A DNA stretch of 64,000 nt, taken from Evansella halocellulosilytica. Its GTDB lineage: Bacteria; Bacillota; Bacilli; Bacillales; Salisediminibacteriaceae. Where the stretch lies: positions 4,216,354 through 4,280,353 of the forward strand of contig NZ_NIST01000001.1 in the NCBI RefSeq assembly GCF_002335745.1, read 5' to 3'. The notes under the pieces are model-generated. The model searched no databases. It had not been told where the DNA came from and saw nothing but the letters and a program-made list of their open reading frames with translations. The position numbers and the translations under genes were made by a program. This document shows, in pieces, positions 1 through 8,516 of the stretch (the first letter of the stretch is position 1; every line of letters begins with the position of its first letter).

Positions 1-881
1 TCTAAGTCTACTCCTACCATAACAAAGAAGATCGGGATAACGAATCCGTACCCAAATGAGTCTAGCTTTTTAACCATTTCTTTGTTTGGTGCTAATAACG
101 ATACGAGAACACCCGCTAAAAATGCGCCTAATATGTTTTCTGCTCCAACCGTTTCTGATAGCGCAACAAGAAAAATAATTAATGCAAAAATAGCACGTGT
201 ATCAATTTGTATCGTCCCTTTTGTCATCGTTTCAAAGAAAGAGCGGTGCTGGTATTTCTTTGCTAGCCAATAAATGAAAAGACCAACTGCAAATAAAATG
301 AGAAGTAACCACATGTTTCCTCCATCATCGGCATATAACGAAACAAAAACAGCAAGTAAAATCATCGTAACTAAATCAGCAATGACAGCAACGAGCAAAA
401 TCGTTTGACCGATTGGTTTATCCATTATATTTGCTTCTTTCAAAGTAGGAACAACAACACCTAACGAAATCGTTGATATAATTAATGTCATCAGGAATGC
501 ATTATCAACAAATCCTAGCCATACTAACAAATAAGAGAGCAATAACGATAAGGCGAATACCCCAAAAAAGATGACTGTTGCCGCGAAAAATGGATTTCCT
601 TTTGACTGATTATTCTTTTGTTTCTTCCGAACAAAAGCTGTAAAATCAATTTCTAATCCGCTTAAAAACATTAAAAAGATAAATCCTAATAAGGACAATG
701 ATTCTAACCATATATCTGTCGTTACAATATTGAAGCCACTTTTACCAATCACAATCCCCGCAATAATTTCTGCGACAACAACAGGTATAACTCTCAACTT
801 TAACTTGTGCAGTAGAACAGGAATAAGAAAGGCGATGGAGACGACAATAACTAATGATGTGACGGATGCATGTTCTTCCAT
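1..881 (-). CDS. CPA2-family monovalent cation/H+ antiporter (YjbQ-like), C-terminus outside window
   Basis: A continuous reading frame runs from an ATG at 881 to the window edge, preceded by an AGGAGG ribosome binding site. The translation is a chain of hydrophobic segments with Kef-type features such as GAFLAGVLVS and the conserved polar helix around FLSGLEIDF. By family it should exchange Na+ or K+ for protons across the cytoplasmic membrane. It is divergent from prpE, as yjbQ is from prpE (yjbP) in B. subtilis. The C-terminal part, where a TrkA-N/TrkA-C domain may lie, is not visible, so the ion cannot be assigned. Confidence 0.85.
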   Translation of the reverse strand, partial: MEEHASVTSLVIVVSIAFLIPVLLHKLKLRVIPVVVAEIIAGIVIGKSGFNIVTTDIWLESLSLLGFIFLMFLSGLEIDFTAFVRKKQKNNQSKGNPFFAATVIFFGVFALSLLLSYLLVWLGFVDNAFLMTLIISTISLGVVVPTLKEANIMDKPIGQTILLVAVIADLVTMILLAVFVSLYADDGGNMWLLLILFAVGLFIYWLAKKYQHRSFFETMTKGTIQIDTRAIFALIIFLVALSETVGAENILGAFLAGVLVSLLAPNKEMVKKLDSFGYGFVIPIFFVMVGVDL

Positions 882-1049
882 GATGTTCCTCCTTCTCCAT
901 TTCTTTTATCATATAGGTACCTTACCGTTCATCTTTATGATGAATACGGTTGTTGAATGACGGTACAATGACTAAACGTTTTTCACAAACGACATCAATC
1001 ATAGTAGAGCATCGGTTGATTGTCAATACAAAATTGGGAGGGAATGTCC

Positions 1050-1790
1050 TTGTACGATATTATCGGAGATATCCATGGTTGTTATGATGAAATGCTCGAC
1101 CTTTTGCAAAAATTAGGTTATCACATGTATAAGGGGGAACTTATACACTCTAGCAAGCGAAAGCCTGTATTTCTTGGAGATTTAACGGATCGTGGTCCAC
1201 AATCGGTTTCAGTTATCAAAGGTGTCGCACGCTGGGTAAAAAATGGACAAGCTTACTATTGCCCGGGGAATCATTGTAATAAACTTTATCGATATTTGTT
1301 AGGTAGAAATGTCGTCATTAATAACGGTTTAGAAACAACTGTGGAAGAACTTCAGCAACGATCCAATGATGACCGCGAGAAAATTTCCTCTAGTTTTATT
1401 GAGCTTTATGAGCAATCCCCATTATATTTACAGCTTGATGACAACAAGCTCATCGTTGCTCATGCTGGAATTCGACCAGATTATATCGGTAAAGATCACA
1501 AAAAAGTCAAAACGTTCGTTTTATATGGTGACATTACAGGGGAAAAGCATCCTGATGGAAGACCAATACGAAGAGACTGGTCGAGTAAATATCATTTTGA
1601 CAGCTTTATCGTATACGGACATACACCAGTAAAAGAAGCAAGAAAAGTAGGTCAGACAATAAATATAGATACTGGATGTGTATTCGGAAATAAATTAACG
1701 GCTCTCCAATGGCCTGAAAAAAATGTTGTCTCTGTTCCTTCAAATCAACCGTATGTTGCAGAAAAATTTAATCCGATCGACCAGCATTAA
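1050..1790 (+). CDS. prpE: Bis(5'-nucleosyl)-tetraphosphatase PrpE
   Basis: This is a calcineurin-like metallophosphatase that hydrolyses diadenosine tetraphosphate; family members also have protein phosphatase activity. The metal-binding motifs are visible: GDIHG at residues 6-10, GDLTDRG at 43-49 and GNHC at 73-76, with VAHAG and YGHTP further on. I chose the TTG at 1050 because a GGGAGGG ribosome site lies seven bases before it and the protein then begins MYDII, like B. subtilis PrpE (MAYDII). The ATG at 1044 overlaps the ribosome site, and the TTG at 1020 would add ten unsupported residues. Length is 246 residues, normal for the family. A hairpin follows at once. Confidence 0.93.
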   Translation: MYDIIGDIHGCYDEMLDLLQKLGYHMYKGELIHSSKRKPVFLGDLTDRGPQSVSVIKGVARWVKNGQAYYCPGNHCNKLYRYLLGRNVVINNGLETTVEELQQRSNDDREKISSSFIELYEQSPLYLQLDDNKLIVAHAGIRPDYIGKDHKKVKTFVLYGDITGEKHPDGRPIRRDWSSKYHFDSFIVYGHTPVKEARKVGQTINIDTGCVFGNKLTALQWPEKNVVSVPSNQPYVAEKFNPIDQH

Positions 1791-1794
1791 AAGA

Positions 1795-1826
1795 AGCCCT
1801 TACTCGCGTTTTGCTACGTAAGGGCT
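1795..1826. terminator. Hairpin between convergent prpE and yjbO
   Basis: A 9-bp perfect stem (AGCCCTTAC with GTAAGGGCT) around a 14-base loop sits between the two convergent genes and overlaps the last codons of the minus-strand gene. The T-tract is weak, so termination may be inefficient. Confidence 0.6.
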
Positions 1827-2713
1827 TTGTATGCATCATGCATATCAGCTGGAAGCGGTGCTGTAAAATGCATCGTTTCCTTTAATAATGGATGTTCAAA
1901 CGTGATTGAGGATGCATGGAGAGCTTGACGTTCAATTTGTTCATTAGATCCACCATATAACGAATCCCCGAATAAAGGGTGACCAATTGAACTCATATGA
2001 ACACGGATTTGATGAGTCCTTCCTGTTTCAAGCTTCAGTTGAATGAGAGCACCATTTATTTTTTGGTCAAGAACAGAGAAGTGAGTGACCGCTCTTTGAC
2101 CAGTTTGTGAAACAGTTCTTTCGATGATGCTTCCATCTTTACGAGCTATCGGCTTGTTGATCGTTCCTGTTTTTCTCACAACGTTTCCGTGAACGAGCGC
2201 TTGATACGTCCGACTTATTCCTCTTTTTTGCTGCAACCTGACAAATTGATCGTGCACGTAACGATGTTTCGCAATGAGTAATAGACCAGATGTATCCTTA
2301 TCTAAACGATTTACGGCATGAAACGTCGTCGGGATATGATGTTGCTCATAGTAATATAAAATGGCTCCTGCTAACGATGGTTCATCTTTATTTTGAGGAG
2401 GAATAGTCGGCAATCCGTGCGGCTTATCGATGACAAGCATATGTTCATCTTCATAAATAATCGTAAGCGGTACTGGTGAAAGCTTTATGTATTGACTACG
2501 ATTTTCTGGCGGAAAAATGATTTCAACTACATCCCCGCTTTTTACCATCGCACGAACATTTACATCCTCACCATTAACGATCATTTCTCCACCTTGAAAT
2601 TTTATGTCTGCAAGAGCTTTACGGGAAATTTGTTTACTATTACGTAAAAAGTCACGAAGAAGCTGTCCATCCTCTTCAGGAGCAACGTGCCAGCGTATTG
2701 ATATTCGGGACAT
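1814..2713 (-). CDS. yjbO: RluD-type RNA pseudouridine synthase (YjbO)
   Basis: An S4-like N-terminal domain (around DFLRNSKQISRKALADIKFQGG) is followed by a pseudouridine synthase domain with the catalytic motif NRLDKDTSGLLL and the later GRTHQIRVHM. It should isomerise specific uridines in large-subunit rRNA or related RNA; the exact site is not predictable. The start at 2713 overlaps the NAD kinase stop codon (TAATG), which indicates translational coupling. Upstream in-frame codons lie inside nadK and lack support. The protein has 299 residues, close to B. subtilis YjbO. Confidence 0.9.
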   Translation of the reverse strand: MSRISIRWHVAPEEDGQLLRDFLRNSKQISRKALADIKFQGGEMIVNGEDVNVRAMVKSGDVVEIIFPPENRSQYIKLSPVPLTIIYEDEHMLVIDKPHGLPTIPPQNKDEPSLAGAILYYYEQHHIPTTFHAVNRLDKDTSGLLLIAKHRYVHDQFVRLQQKRGISRTYQALVHGNVVRKTGTINKPIARKDGSIIERTVSQTGQRAVTHFSVLDQKINGALIQLKLETGRTHQIRVHMSSIGHPLFGDSLYGGSNEQIERQALHASSITFEHPLLKETMHFTAPLPADMHDAYKALT

Positions 2714-3507
2714 TAGCCTGTGATGAATGATTCTTTCACCCTTTTCCAAAAAGGGAACGGCCTGAATCGGGCAAAACGTACTTGTTCTTCTGCAACACGG
2801 CATTGGATGGACTTTACTTCTTTTTGTAACAATGTCTTATGATCAATTGTCACTTGAAAATCGACATCATTAATCGGCTTTAACAAACATGTGTGGTGTT
2901 GCGGCAGCACGAGCGGCGATCCAATTGTTCGATATACTCTATTATTTATCGATGCCATTTCAGCAAGCTGAATCGATGCTAAAGAAGGATGCAGGATTGC
3001 ACCACCTAAAGCCTTGTTGTATGCTGTACTCCCTGAAGGTGTCGAAATACATAAACCGTCACCACGAAATGTTTCAAACAAGTCACCTTTAATTTCTATA
3101 TCCATCACAAGGGACCCTTCTGTACTCTTCACTGAACATTCATTTAAAGCGAGAAATCGTTCAGATTTTTGATCTCCATTATGACGAATAATTACCTCTA
3201 ATACTGGATATTCAACCACTTTAAATGGGGTCTTTGCAATATGTATGACAAGCTTTTCAACTTCGTCAGGTTTCCAGTCTGCATAAAAGCCTAGATGTCC
3301 GGTATGAACACCGACAAAAGCGGTGTCATTTAAACGGTGTAAATACTCGTGAAAAGCTTCTAACAGTGTACCGTCTCCACCAACTGAAATCACAATGTTT
3401 GGCTCTTCAGGATCATAGGTAAGTTCAAACTCTTGTAAATAGTTTTTAATTTTTTGCGTAATCATGTTCGAGTCATGATCTCCACGTGACCGGACAGTAA
3501 ACTTCAT
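2713..3507 (-). CDS. nadF: NAD kinase (PpnK/NadF type)
   Basis: This enzyme phosphorylates NAD to NADP in the cytoplasm. The diagnostic GGDGT motif is at residues 43-47 with the catalytic Asp, followed by the NE motif (LNECS) and the glycine-rich segment [20 protein letters not shown]. It has 264 residues, matching the B. subtilis enzyme encoded at the same map position (yjbN). The gene sits 15 bases downstream of the small alarmone synthetase and overlaps yjbO, so the three likely form one minus-strand operon. Confidence 0.95.
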   Translation of the reverse strand: MKFTVRSRGDHDSNMITQKIKNYLQEFELTYDPEEPNIVISVGGDGTLLEAFHEYLHRLNDTAFVGVHTGHLGFYADWKPDEVEKLVIHIAKTPFKVVEYPVLEVIIRHNGDQKSERFLALNECSVKSTEGSLVMDIEIKGDLFETFRGDGLCISTPSGSTAYNKALGGAILHPSLASIQLAEMASINNRVYRTIGSPLVLPQHHTCLLKPINDVDFQVTIDHKTLLQKEVKSIQCRVAEEQVRFARFRPFPFWKRVKESFITG

Positions 3508-3522
3508 ATGTATTCAACCTCC

Positions 3523-4158
3523 TCACCTATTTTTTCGCATAGACTCTTGTTTTTTCGAGATGATTTGTTGAGCTTCTTGGACTTCACCTCTTATTTGAGT
3601 CATTTCTTCATCTAACCGAAAAGCCGCTTCAGCTGCTCGTTTAAGTCTTCCTTCAACTTCAGGAGGAATGTCTCTTCCGTACTTATACTGTAGTGAATGC
3701 TCAATTGTTGCCCAAAAATTCATTGCCAACGTACGAATTTGCAATTCAACAAGAAGTCGCTTTTCCCCTTCAATCGTTTGAACAGGGTACCGCAAAACGA
3801 TATGATAAGATCGATATCCACTTTGTTTCTTATGTTTAATGTAATCTCGCTCTTCAACAATTTCAAAATCAGTTCGCGAATGAATCATTTCAACAACCGT
3901 ATCGATGTCACCAACAAACTGGCACATGACCCGTACACCTGCAATATCTTGCATTTGTTCTTCTAATTCGTTTAAAGGGATGTTCTTTCGTTTTGCCTTT
4001 TCCAAAATACTGGATACAGGTTTGACTCTTCCTGTAACAAATTCAATTGGGGTTTGTTTAGACGAGAGTTGATACTGTTCTCTAACACTTCTTAATTTGA
4101 TTTTTAGTTCATCTACAGCTTGTTTGTATGGCGCGAGCATCACATCCCAATCTTTCAA
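3523..4158 (-). CDS. yjbM: Small alarmone synthetase (GTP pyrophosphokinase YjbM / SAS1 / RelQ)
   Basis: A single RelA/SpoT synthetase domain without a hydrolase domain. Motifs include FVTGRVKPVSSILEKA, QDIAGVRVMCQF, SGYRSYHIV and ELQIRTLAMNFWATIEH. By family it makes (p)ppGpp or pGpp from ATP and guanosine nucleotides and works as a tetramer in the stringent response. I prefer the TTG at 4158, because GGTGGTGAT before it closely matches the anti-16S sequence; the GTG at 4170 is the alternative. It is the first gene of the operon leading to NAD kinase and yjbO, as in B. subtilis. Confidence 0.92.
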   Translation of the reverse strand: MKDWDVMLAPYKQAVDELKIKLRSVREQYQLSSKQTPIEFVTGRVKPVSSILEKAKRKNIPLNELEEQMQDIAGVRVMCQFVGDIDTVVEMIHSRTDFEIVEERDYIKHKKQSGYRSYHIVLRYPVQTIEGEKRLLVELQIRTLAMNFWATIEHSLQYKYGRDIPPEVEGRLKRAAEAAFRLDEEMTQIRGEVQEAQQIISKKQESMRKNR

Positions 4159-4333
4159 CGAAATCACCACCCCAGCTAATTGTAGTTATATTATTTTCCC
4201 TCAAGAAATCGCATGAGTAAAATTGAGGACATAAGAGCTCGTAAGCTCTTGCTAAACATCCTTTTGTCGAAGTCATCAGAGAGCAGTGAGATGCACTAGC
4301 CTTTTCATCCTTTTATTTATAATTCCTATTACA

Positions 4334-4723
4334 TTAGTTAAAAGCGCTCTCAACTGCCTTTACCATCTCGTCACCATAATTTTTGTTTCCCTTAATATTT
4401 TCGACCAAGTACCCAATTTCAGTCCAAAATTGCTCTAATGTCATTTCGACATTTCCAGATTCCTGTTCAAAAACGAGAATGACATCATGATGATCGTTCC
4501 TTGCAACAGAAAGTACTTCCCACGTTGCAGCAGGAAAACGTACATGCGCAAAAGATTCATGATCTTCTAGTAAATAGATAAACATTTGATTATCTGAATC
4601 GGCTAACATTTGTCCTTCTGGTCGTAACGTATGTAAATAATCAATCGTTTCTTCAGCTTTTGTTGTTGCAAAGAGTTTATTTTCTGTTACTGTTAGTTCG
4701 TGTATTGTCCATGAATGAATCAT
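4334..4723 (-). CDS. yjbL: YjbL-like protein (UPF0738 family)
   Basis: A soluble acidic protein of 129 residues beginning MIHSWTIHEL, with no recognisable catalytic motif. Its position between yjbK and yjbM and its size match B. subtilis YjbL. A GGAGG site eight bases ahead of the ATG at 4723 fixes the start; the frame stays open for 25 codons upstream without support. Function is unknown. It is separated from yjbM by about 175 bases that contain a short palindrome (AGAGCTCGTAAGCTCT, near 4231) but no gene. Confidence 0.8.
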   Translation of the reverse strand: MIHSWTIHELTVTENKLFATTKAEETIDYLHTLRPEGQMLADSDNQMFIYLLEDHESFAHVRFPAATWEVLSVARNDHHDVILVFEQESGNVEMTLEQFWTEIGYLVENIKGNKNYGDEMVKAVESAFN

Positions 4724-4969
4724 TAATTCGACCTCCAACATTGATACTTTCCACGTACAGTTTATCATATAAATGTATATCACCGGAAATAGAAACAAGC
4801 TTGAACGAAACTTAAATCTTTTTCAGAAACGTTACCTCACTTCTTTTGCCATTCATATATGAGCCCGAGCACCTTAAGCTGTGATAAACACATTGTAGCT
4901 TTCCCAGCAAGTGGATTACTAGTGATCATTTGTTCAAAAAAATAGACAAATTTCCTACTCATAAGTCGA

Positions 4970-4998
4970 TTGTTATTCTCCTAAAGCTATGAAATAAT
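4970..4998 (+). promoter_or_regulatory. Candidate sigma-A promoter for yjbK
   Basis: TTGTTA at 4970, a 17-base spacer, then AATAAT at 4993, located 33 bases before the yjbK start. The rest of the 4724-5030 gap shows nothing else I recognise. Confidence 0.4.
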
Positions 4999-5030
4999 AA
5001 AATCATGCAATGTATATAGTAGGTGATACG

Positions 5031-5627
5031 ATGAATCAAGAAATTGAAATAGAATTTAAAAATCTTCTTACAACAGATGAATACAACAAATTATCAACGA
5101 TCTATTCTTCTCAATTATGTAAGAAACAGAAACAAACGAATTATTACTTTGATGATAGTCGGATGTCATTAAAGGAACATGGCTGTGCCCTTCGAATTCG
5201 TGAAAAGTCCGGTGAATATTACTTAACCTTTAAAGAGCCTCATCACGATGGATTGTTAGAAACTCATCAAAAATTAACGAATACCGAAAAAGACGAAGCA
5301 ATTAAATTAGGAAAAATTCCTTCTGGTGATGTATTAAATCAAGTTCAAAATAAACTAAAAAGCATGAAAACTGAATTTGTTTTGTTAGGTGAACTGACAA
5401 CATTTCGAATGGAAGGAAATGTTGAAGGCGGACTTCTCGTATTAGATGAGAGTCACTATTTACATATGATTGACTATGAATTGGAATTCGAATGTAATGA
5501 CGTACATCTTGGAAAAAAAGCATTTGATAAATTGCTTGAGACACATAATATACGTAGTCGACACACACCGAATAAAATTCGCCGATTCTTTGAATTAAAA
5601 ATGAAGTTGGAAGGAAAGAACACTTAA
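5031..5627 (+). CDS. yjbK: CYTH-domain triphosphate tunnel protein YjbK
   Basis: The N-terminus MNQEIEIEFKNLL carries the ExExK signature of the CYTH/triphosphate tunnel fold, and the basic and acidic strand residues that line the tunnel recur (LRIREKSGEYYLTFK, LELEFEC). Members hydrolyse inorganic triphosphate or related phosphate compounds with a divalent metal; the physiological substrate is not known. The ATG at 5031 follows TAGGTGA at good spacing; the upstream ATG at 5010 has no ribosome site. It lies next to the small alarmone synthetase cluster, as in other Bacilli. Confidence 0.88.
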   Translation: MNQEIEIEFKNLLTTDEYNKLSTIYSSQLCKKQKQTNYYFDDSRMSLKEHGCALRIREKSGEYYLTFKEPHHDGLLETHQKLTNTEKDEAIKLGKIPSGDVLNQVQNKLKSMKTEFVLLGELTTFRMEGNVEGGLLVLDESHYLHMIDYELEFECNDVHLGKKAFDKLLETHNIRSRHTPNKIRRFFELKMKLEGKNT

Positions 5628-5651
5628 TTAAATGGGAGGTGTATGTAGTAA

Positions 5652-6290
5652 ATGAACATGAATGGATTACAAGATTTTTATCAGTGGCAAATACTTCGTT
5701 CTTGGGGTGAGAAGCAGACAAATTCACAAACGAATCCTGCAAAGGGTAATGGTATGAATGACACATTCCAGCAACTATTAACTGAACAAATCAAACCTTC
5801 TTCAACACCATTAACGACATCGATTTCCAACGATGTTCAGGCAATGGCTAGGTCACTTGATCCTTCAGCAATAGAAAATATTACAGGGCATGCTAAAGCT
5901 TTTGCTCCTTATATTGAAGAAGCATCAAAAAAGTATGGGGTTGATGAAAAGCTCATCTATGCAGTGATTCAGCAAGAATCTGGATTTCGCCCTCGAGCGG
6001 TCAGTCATGCTGGTGCTAGAGGATTAATGCAATTAATGCCTCTTACAGCACAAGGGCTTGGCGTAGAGAACATTTTTGACCCAAAAGAAAACATTGAGGG
6101 CGGTACAAAATATTTAAAACAAATGCTTGATCGTTATGACAATAATATAGAGCTTGCACTTGCAGCCTATAATGCCGGTCCTGGCAATGTAGACCGTTAC
6201 GGAGGAGTCCCACCATTTAAAGAAACACAAAATTATGTTCCTAAAGTATTATCAACGATAAATAATATGTCCACATCGACTATGGCATAA
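5652..6290 (+). CDS. yjbJ: Lytic transglycosylase-like protein YjbJ (SLT domain)
   Basis: The C-terminal half is an SLT goose-lysozyme-type domain: catalytic Glu109 in QQESGF, the [10 protein letters not shown] motif near 121-130, and AYNAGPG at 172-178. The enzyme class cleaves the glycan strand of peptidoglycan. The first ~85 residues are polar and low in complexity, with no signal peptide, so export is unclear; B. subtilis YjbJ has the same design. A GGGAGGTG site precedes the ATG by ten bases. It lies 24 bases after yjbK and is probably cotranscribed with it. Confidence 0.88.
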   Translation: MNMNGLQDFYQWQILRSWGEKQTNSQTNPAKGNGMNDTFQQLLTEQIKPSSTPLTTSISNDVQAMARSLDPSAIENITGHAKAFAPYIEEASKKYGVDEKLIYAVIQQESGFRPRAVSHAGARGLMQLMPLTAQGLGVENIFDPKENIEGGTKYLKQMLDRYDNNIELALAAYNAGPGNVDRYGGVPPFKETQNYVPKVLSTINNMSTSTMA

Positions 6291-6385
6291 GAAAGCGCAA
6301 GCGCCCTCTCTCACAAGCGAAAAGCGCTGCCTAGCATCGCTCTGTGGTTATATCCGTCGAGACAACTATCGAGAGTGTGCAAATT
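6291..6385 (+). repeat. Family C repeat, internally deleted copy
   Basis: It begins with AAGCGCAAGCGCC and shares CTCTGTGGTTATATCCGTC and a final TATCGAGA-like end with the full copies at 21383-21664 and 25131-25390. About 190 internal bases are missing, so it looks like a deletion derivative. Confidence 0.7.
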
Positions 6386-6401
6386 ATATAGGTTCTTTTT
6401 T

Positions 6402-6437
6402 AAAAAATCCGTCTCATAAGGCGGATTTTTTCTTTTT
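6402..6437 (+). terminator. Rho-independent terminator after yjbJ
   Basis: AAAAAATCCG pairs with CGGATTTTTT across a 10-base loop and is followed by further T residues. Confidence 0.8.
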
Positions 6438-6614
6438 AAGTCTTTTTAGTAGCATTTTTCACCATTTGAATGTATTATGACATATTGTTAACATAAAAGA
6501 AGCATCTTTTTGATATGACAAGTCTCATTAGTTGATGGGATATAAATCGATTGATACAATAAAATGACAGAAATAGGATCTTATATACTCATATCATGAT
6601 TACAGGAGTTTACT

Positions 6615-6998
6615 ATGTATTACAGTAACGAACAAACACCATTTGATCTCATAGGAGAAGAGAAACTGTCAGAGCTAGTTGACAGGTTTTACGAGCTTGT
6701 ATCAGAACACCCGGATTTAGCTCCTATTTTTCCTAATGATTTAACAGAAACAGCACGAAAACAAAAGCAGTTTCTTACACAATTTTTAGGCGGACCGCCA
6801 TTATATTCTGACGAACATGGGCATCCTATGTTACGAGCTAGACATATGCCATTTAAAATCACACCAGTAAGAGCTCAGTCATGGCTCTCTTGTATGGCAC
6901 AGGCAATGGTAGAGACAGACATACAAGATCCAGTCAGAACACATATTTTCGATCGTCTAACACAAACTGCTCATCATATGATAAATACTAAAGAGTAA
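6615..6998 (+). CDS. yjbI: Truncated haemoglobin, group II (YjbI)
   Basis: A 127-residue 2-on-2 globin. Visible haem-pocket residues are Phe25-Tyr26 (B9-B10), Tyr63, proximal His77 in RARHMPF and Trp90 at the G8 position, the set expected of group II proteins. The family binds O2 and other diatomic ligands in the cytoplasm. The gene is directly followed by spxH, the same pairing as yjbI-yjbH in B. subtilis, which suggests a shared role in oxidative or nitrosative stress. Confidence 0.93.
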   Translation: MYYSNEQTPFDLIGEEKLSELVDRFYELVSEHPDLAPIFPNDLTETARKQKQFLTQFLGGPPLYSDEHGHPMLRARHMPFKITPVRAQSWLSCMAQAMVETDIQDPVRTHIFDRLTQTAHHMINTKE

Positions 6999-7029
6999 AA
7001 TGCTCTCTTTTAATAGGAGGGGGATCAAA

Positions 7030-7944
7030 ATGGGTACAAACGATAAAACATTTGTATGTGATGATGAAACAGGGATATGTTGTCCAAAAGAACCGGCATC
7101 ATTTTATATAAACCCTACTGAAAAAAAACCAATTGAAATTTATATGTTTATTGACCCACTCTGTCCTGAATGCTGGGCTTTAGAACCGATAATCAAAAAG
7201 TTACAAATGGAGTATTCTTCATATTTCACGATCCGGACACTTCTTGGAAATGAAATAAAGTGTTTAAATCAGCCAAATCAGTCTTCACATTATCGCCAAA
7301 TGGCTCAAGTGTATGATGAAACTGCTAATCGCACTGGTATGCCATGTGACGGAGATGTGTGGCATGAAAATGAATTAACGACTCCATACTCAGTTATGAT
7401 CGGGATTAAGGCTGCTGAGCTTCAAGGTAAAGCTGTCGGATCAAAATATTTGCGACGCATTAGAGAAGCGTTATTTCTTCATAAACAAAACATCGCTGAA
7501 GAGCCGGTATTAATTGAATGTGCCGAATATACAAAAGGAATGGACGTTGAAGAATTCAAACAGGATTTACATTCACAAAGTGCTACAAAAGCGTTTAAAT
7601 GTGACGTTAAAACGACGAAAGAAATGGATGTAAAGTCTGTTCCAACATTAGTTTTCTTTAATGATGATATCGAAGAACCCGGTTTAAAAGTATCAGGCTT
7701 GTATGATTACAAAGTTTACGAAGACATTTTACATGAGATGTTAGGGACAGCACCTGAAAAATGTCCGCCGATTTCTATCGAACAATTTCTTAAATTCTAC
7801 TCATTAGTAGCTGAAAAAGAAATATCAGTCGTCTTTGATATGACAATCGAAGAAGCTGAAAAAGAAATGAAAAAACTCCAAATCCAACAAAAAGTAAAAC
7901 CAGTTTCAGTAAAGTACGGGACATTATGGAAATATGTTGACTAA
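7030..7944 (+). CDS. spxH: ClpXP adaptor protein SpxH (YjbH), DsbA-like fold
   Basis: A 304-residue protein of the YjbH/FrnE-like thioredoxin superfamily. The CPEC motif is at residues 45-48 (DPLCPECWALEP) and the N-terminus is rich in cysteine (Cys10, Cys17, Cys18), in keeping with the zinc-binding N-terminal region of SpxH. SpxH binds Spx and delivers it to ClpXP; oxidation or aggregation of SpxH stabilises Spx. Spx itself is encoded at 15859-16260. The ATG at 7030 follows AGGAGGGGGATC, so the earlier ATG at 7000, which abuts yjbI, is not used. Confidence 0.93.
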   Translation: MGTNDKTFVCDDETGICCPKEPASFYINPTEKKPIEIYMFIDPLCPECWALEPIIKKLQMEYSSYFTIRTLLGNEIKCLNQPNQSSHYRQMAQVYDETANRTGMPCDGDVWHENELTTPYSVMIGIKAAELQGKAVGSKYLRRIREALFLHKQNIAEEPVLIECAEYTKGMDVEEFKQDLHSQSATKAFKCDVKTTKEMDVKSVPTLVFFNDDIEEPGLKVSGLYDYKVYEDILHEMLGTAPEKCPPISIEQFLKFYSLVAEKEISVVFDMTIEEAEKEMKKLQIQQKVKPVSVKYGTLWKYVD

Positions 7945-7990
7945 AAGATATGGTGTTTTTCACTCAAACGTAATAAATGTTTCACCGTCA

Positions 7991-8021
7991 GAATGATCAT
8001 CAATATGGTCATTCTTTTTTT
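7991..8021 (+). terminator. Terminator after spxH
   Basis: GAATGATCAT pairs with ATGGTCATTC (one G-T pair) across a 4-base loop and is followed by seven T residues. Confidence 0.85.
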
Positions 8022-8113
8022 GTATACATATCATCATGTTAGCGAAGTCTTTGCATATTCATTATAAAAGAACTTGTCTAATACATTTCTTCGAGGAGAA
8101 AGGAGTTTTACAT

Positions 8114-8305
8114 ATGTGGATTAAATACTTGATTGGAATTTCCGGAATTGCTATTAGTTTCTATTTCGTTTTACTTAGTTTAATGAACCTGTTTCCAAAA
8201 TGGATCGCATTGCCACTCCTTCTTAGCTTTATCTTATATACTTTCCAATCTTATAACCGTCGTCATCAATTTAAAGGGTTTCATAGCCTCCAACAAAGAA
8301 AATAA
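8114..8305 (+). CDS. Small two-helix membrane protein, unknown function
   Basis: A 63-residue protein with two hydrophobic helices (about residues 5-26 and 32-44) and a basic C-terminus (NRRHQFKGFH). An AAAGGAG site eight bases before the ATG at 8114 decides the start; the frame stays open upstream without support. The location between yjbH and pepF matches a small gene in some Bacilli, but I do not recognise a family. About 150 bases downstream, to 8456, hold nothing recognisable. Confidence 0.65.
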   Translation: MWIKYLIGISGIAISFYFVLLSLMNLFPKWIALPLLLSFILYTFQSYNRRHQFKGFHSLQQRK

Positions 8306-8456
8306 TAAATCAGTACAATGGTTTTACGGTATAGGTTGTCAGCTTACTCTATGCATGAGAGTCTGATATCCACGGAAATAACGTACTTCATATTTGACGC
8401 TTATGGTGTAATAACGATAACTATTACACACATATTTAATCATTACTTACAAACAA

Positions 8457-8494
8457 CAAAAACGCATAAGTTTTCACTTTGAAAACTCATGCGT
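8457..8494 (-). terminator. Terminator after pepF (minus strand)
   Basis: On the minus strand a 13-base arm starting ACGCATGAG pairs with AAAACTTATGCGT (one mismatch) and is followed by TTTTTGTTGTTT. Confidence 0.85.
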
Positions 8495-8516
8495 CTCACC
8501 GTTCTTATTGCCCCTA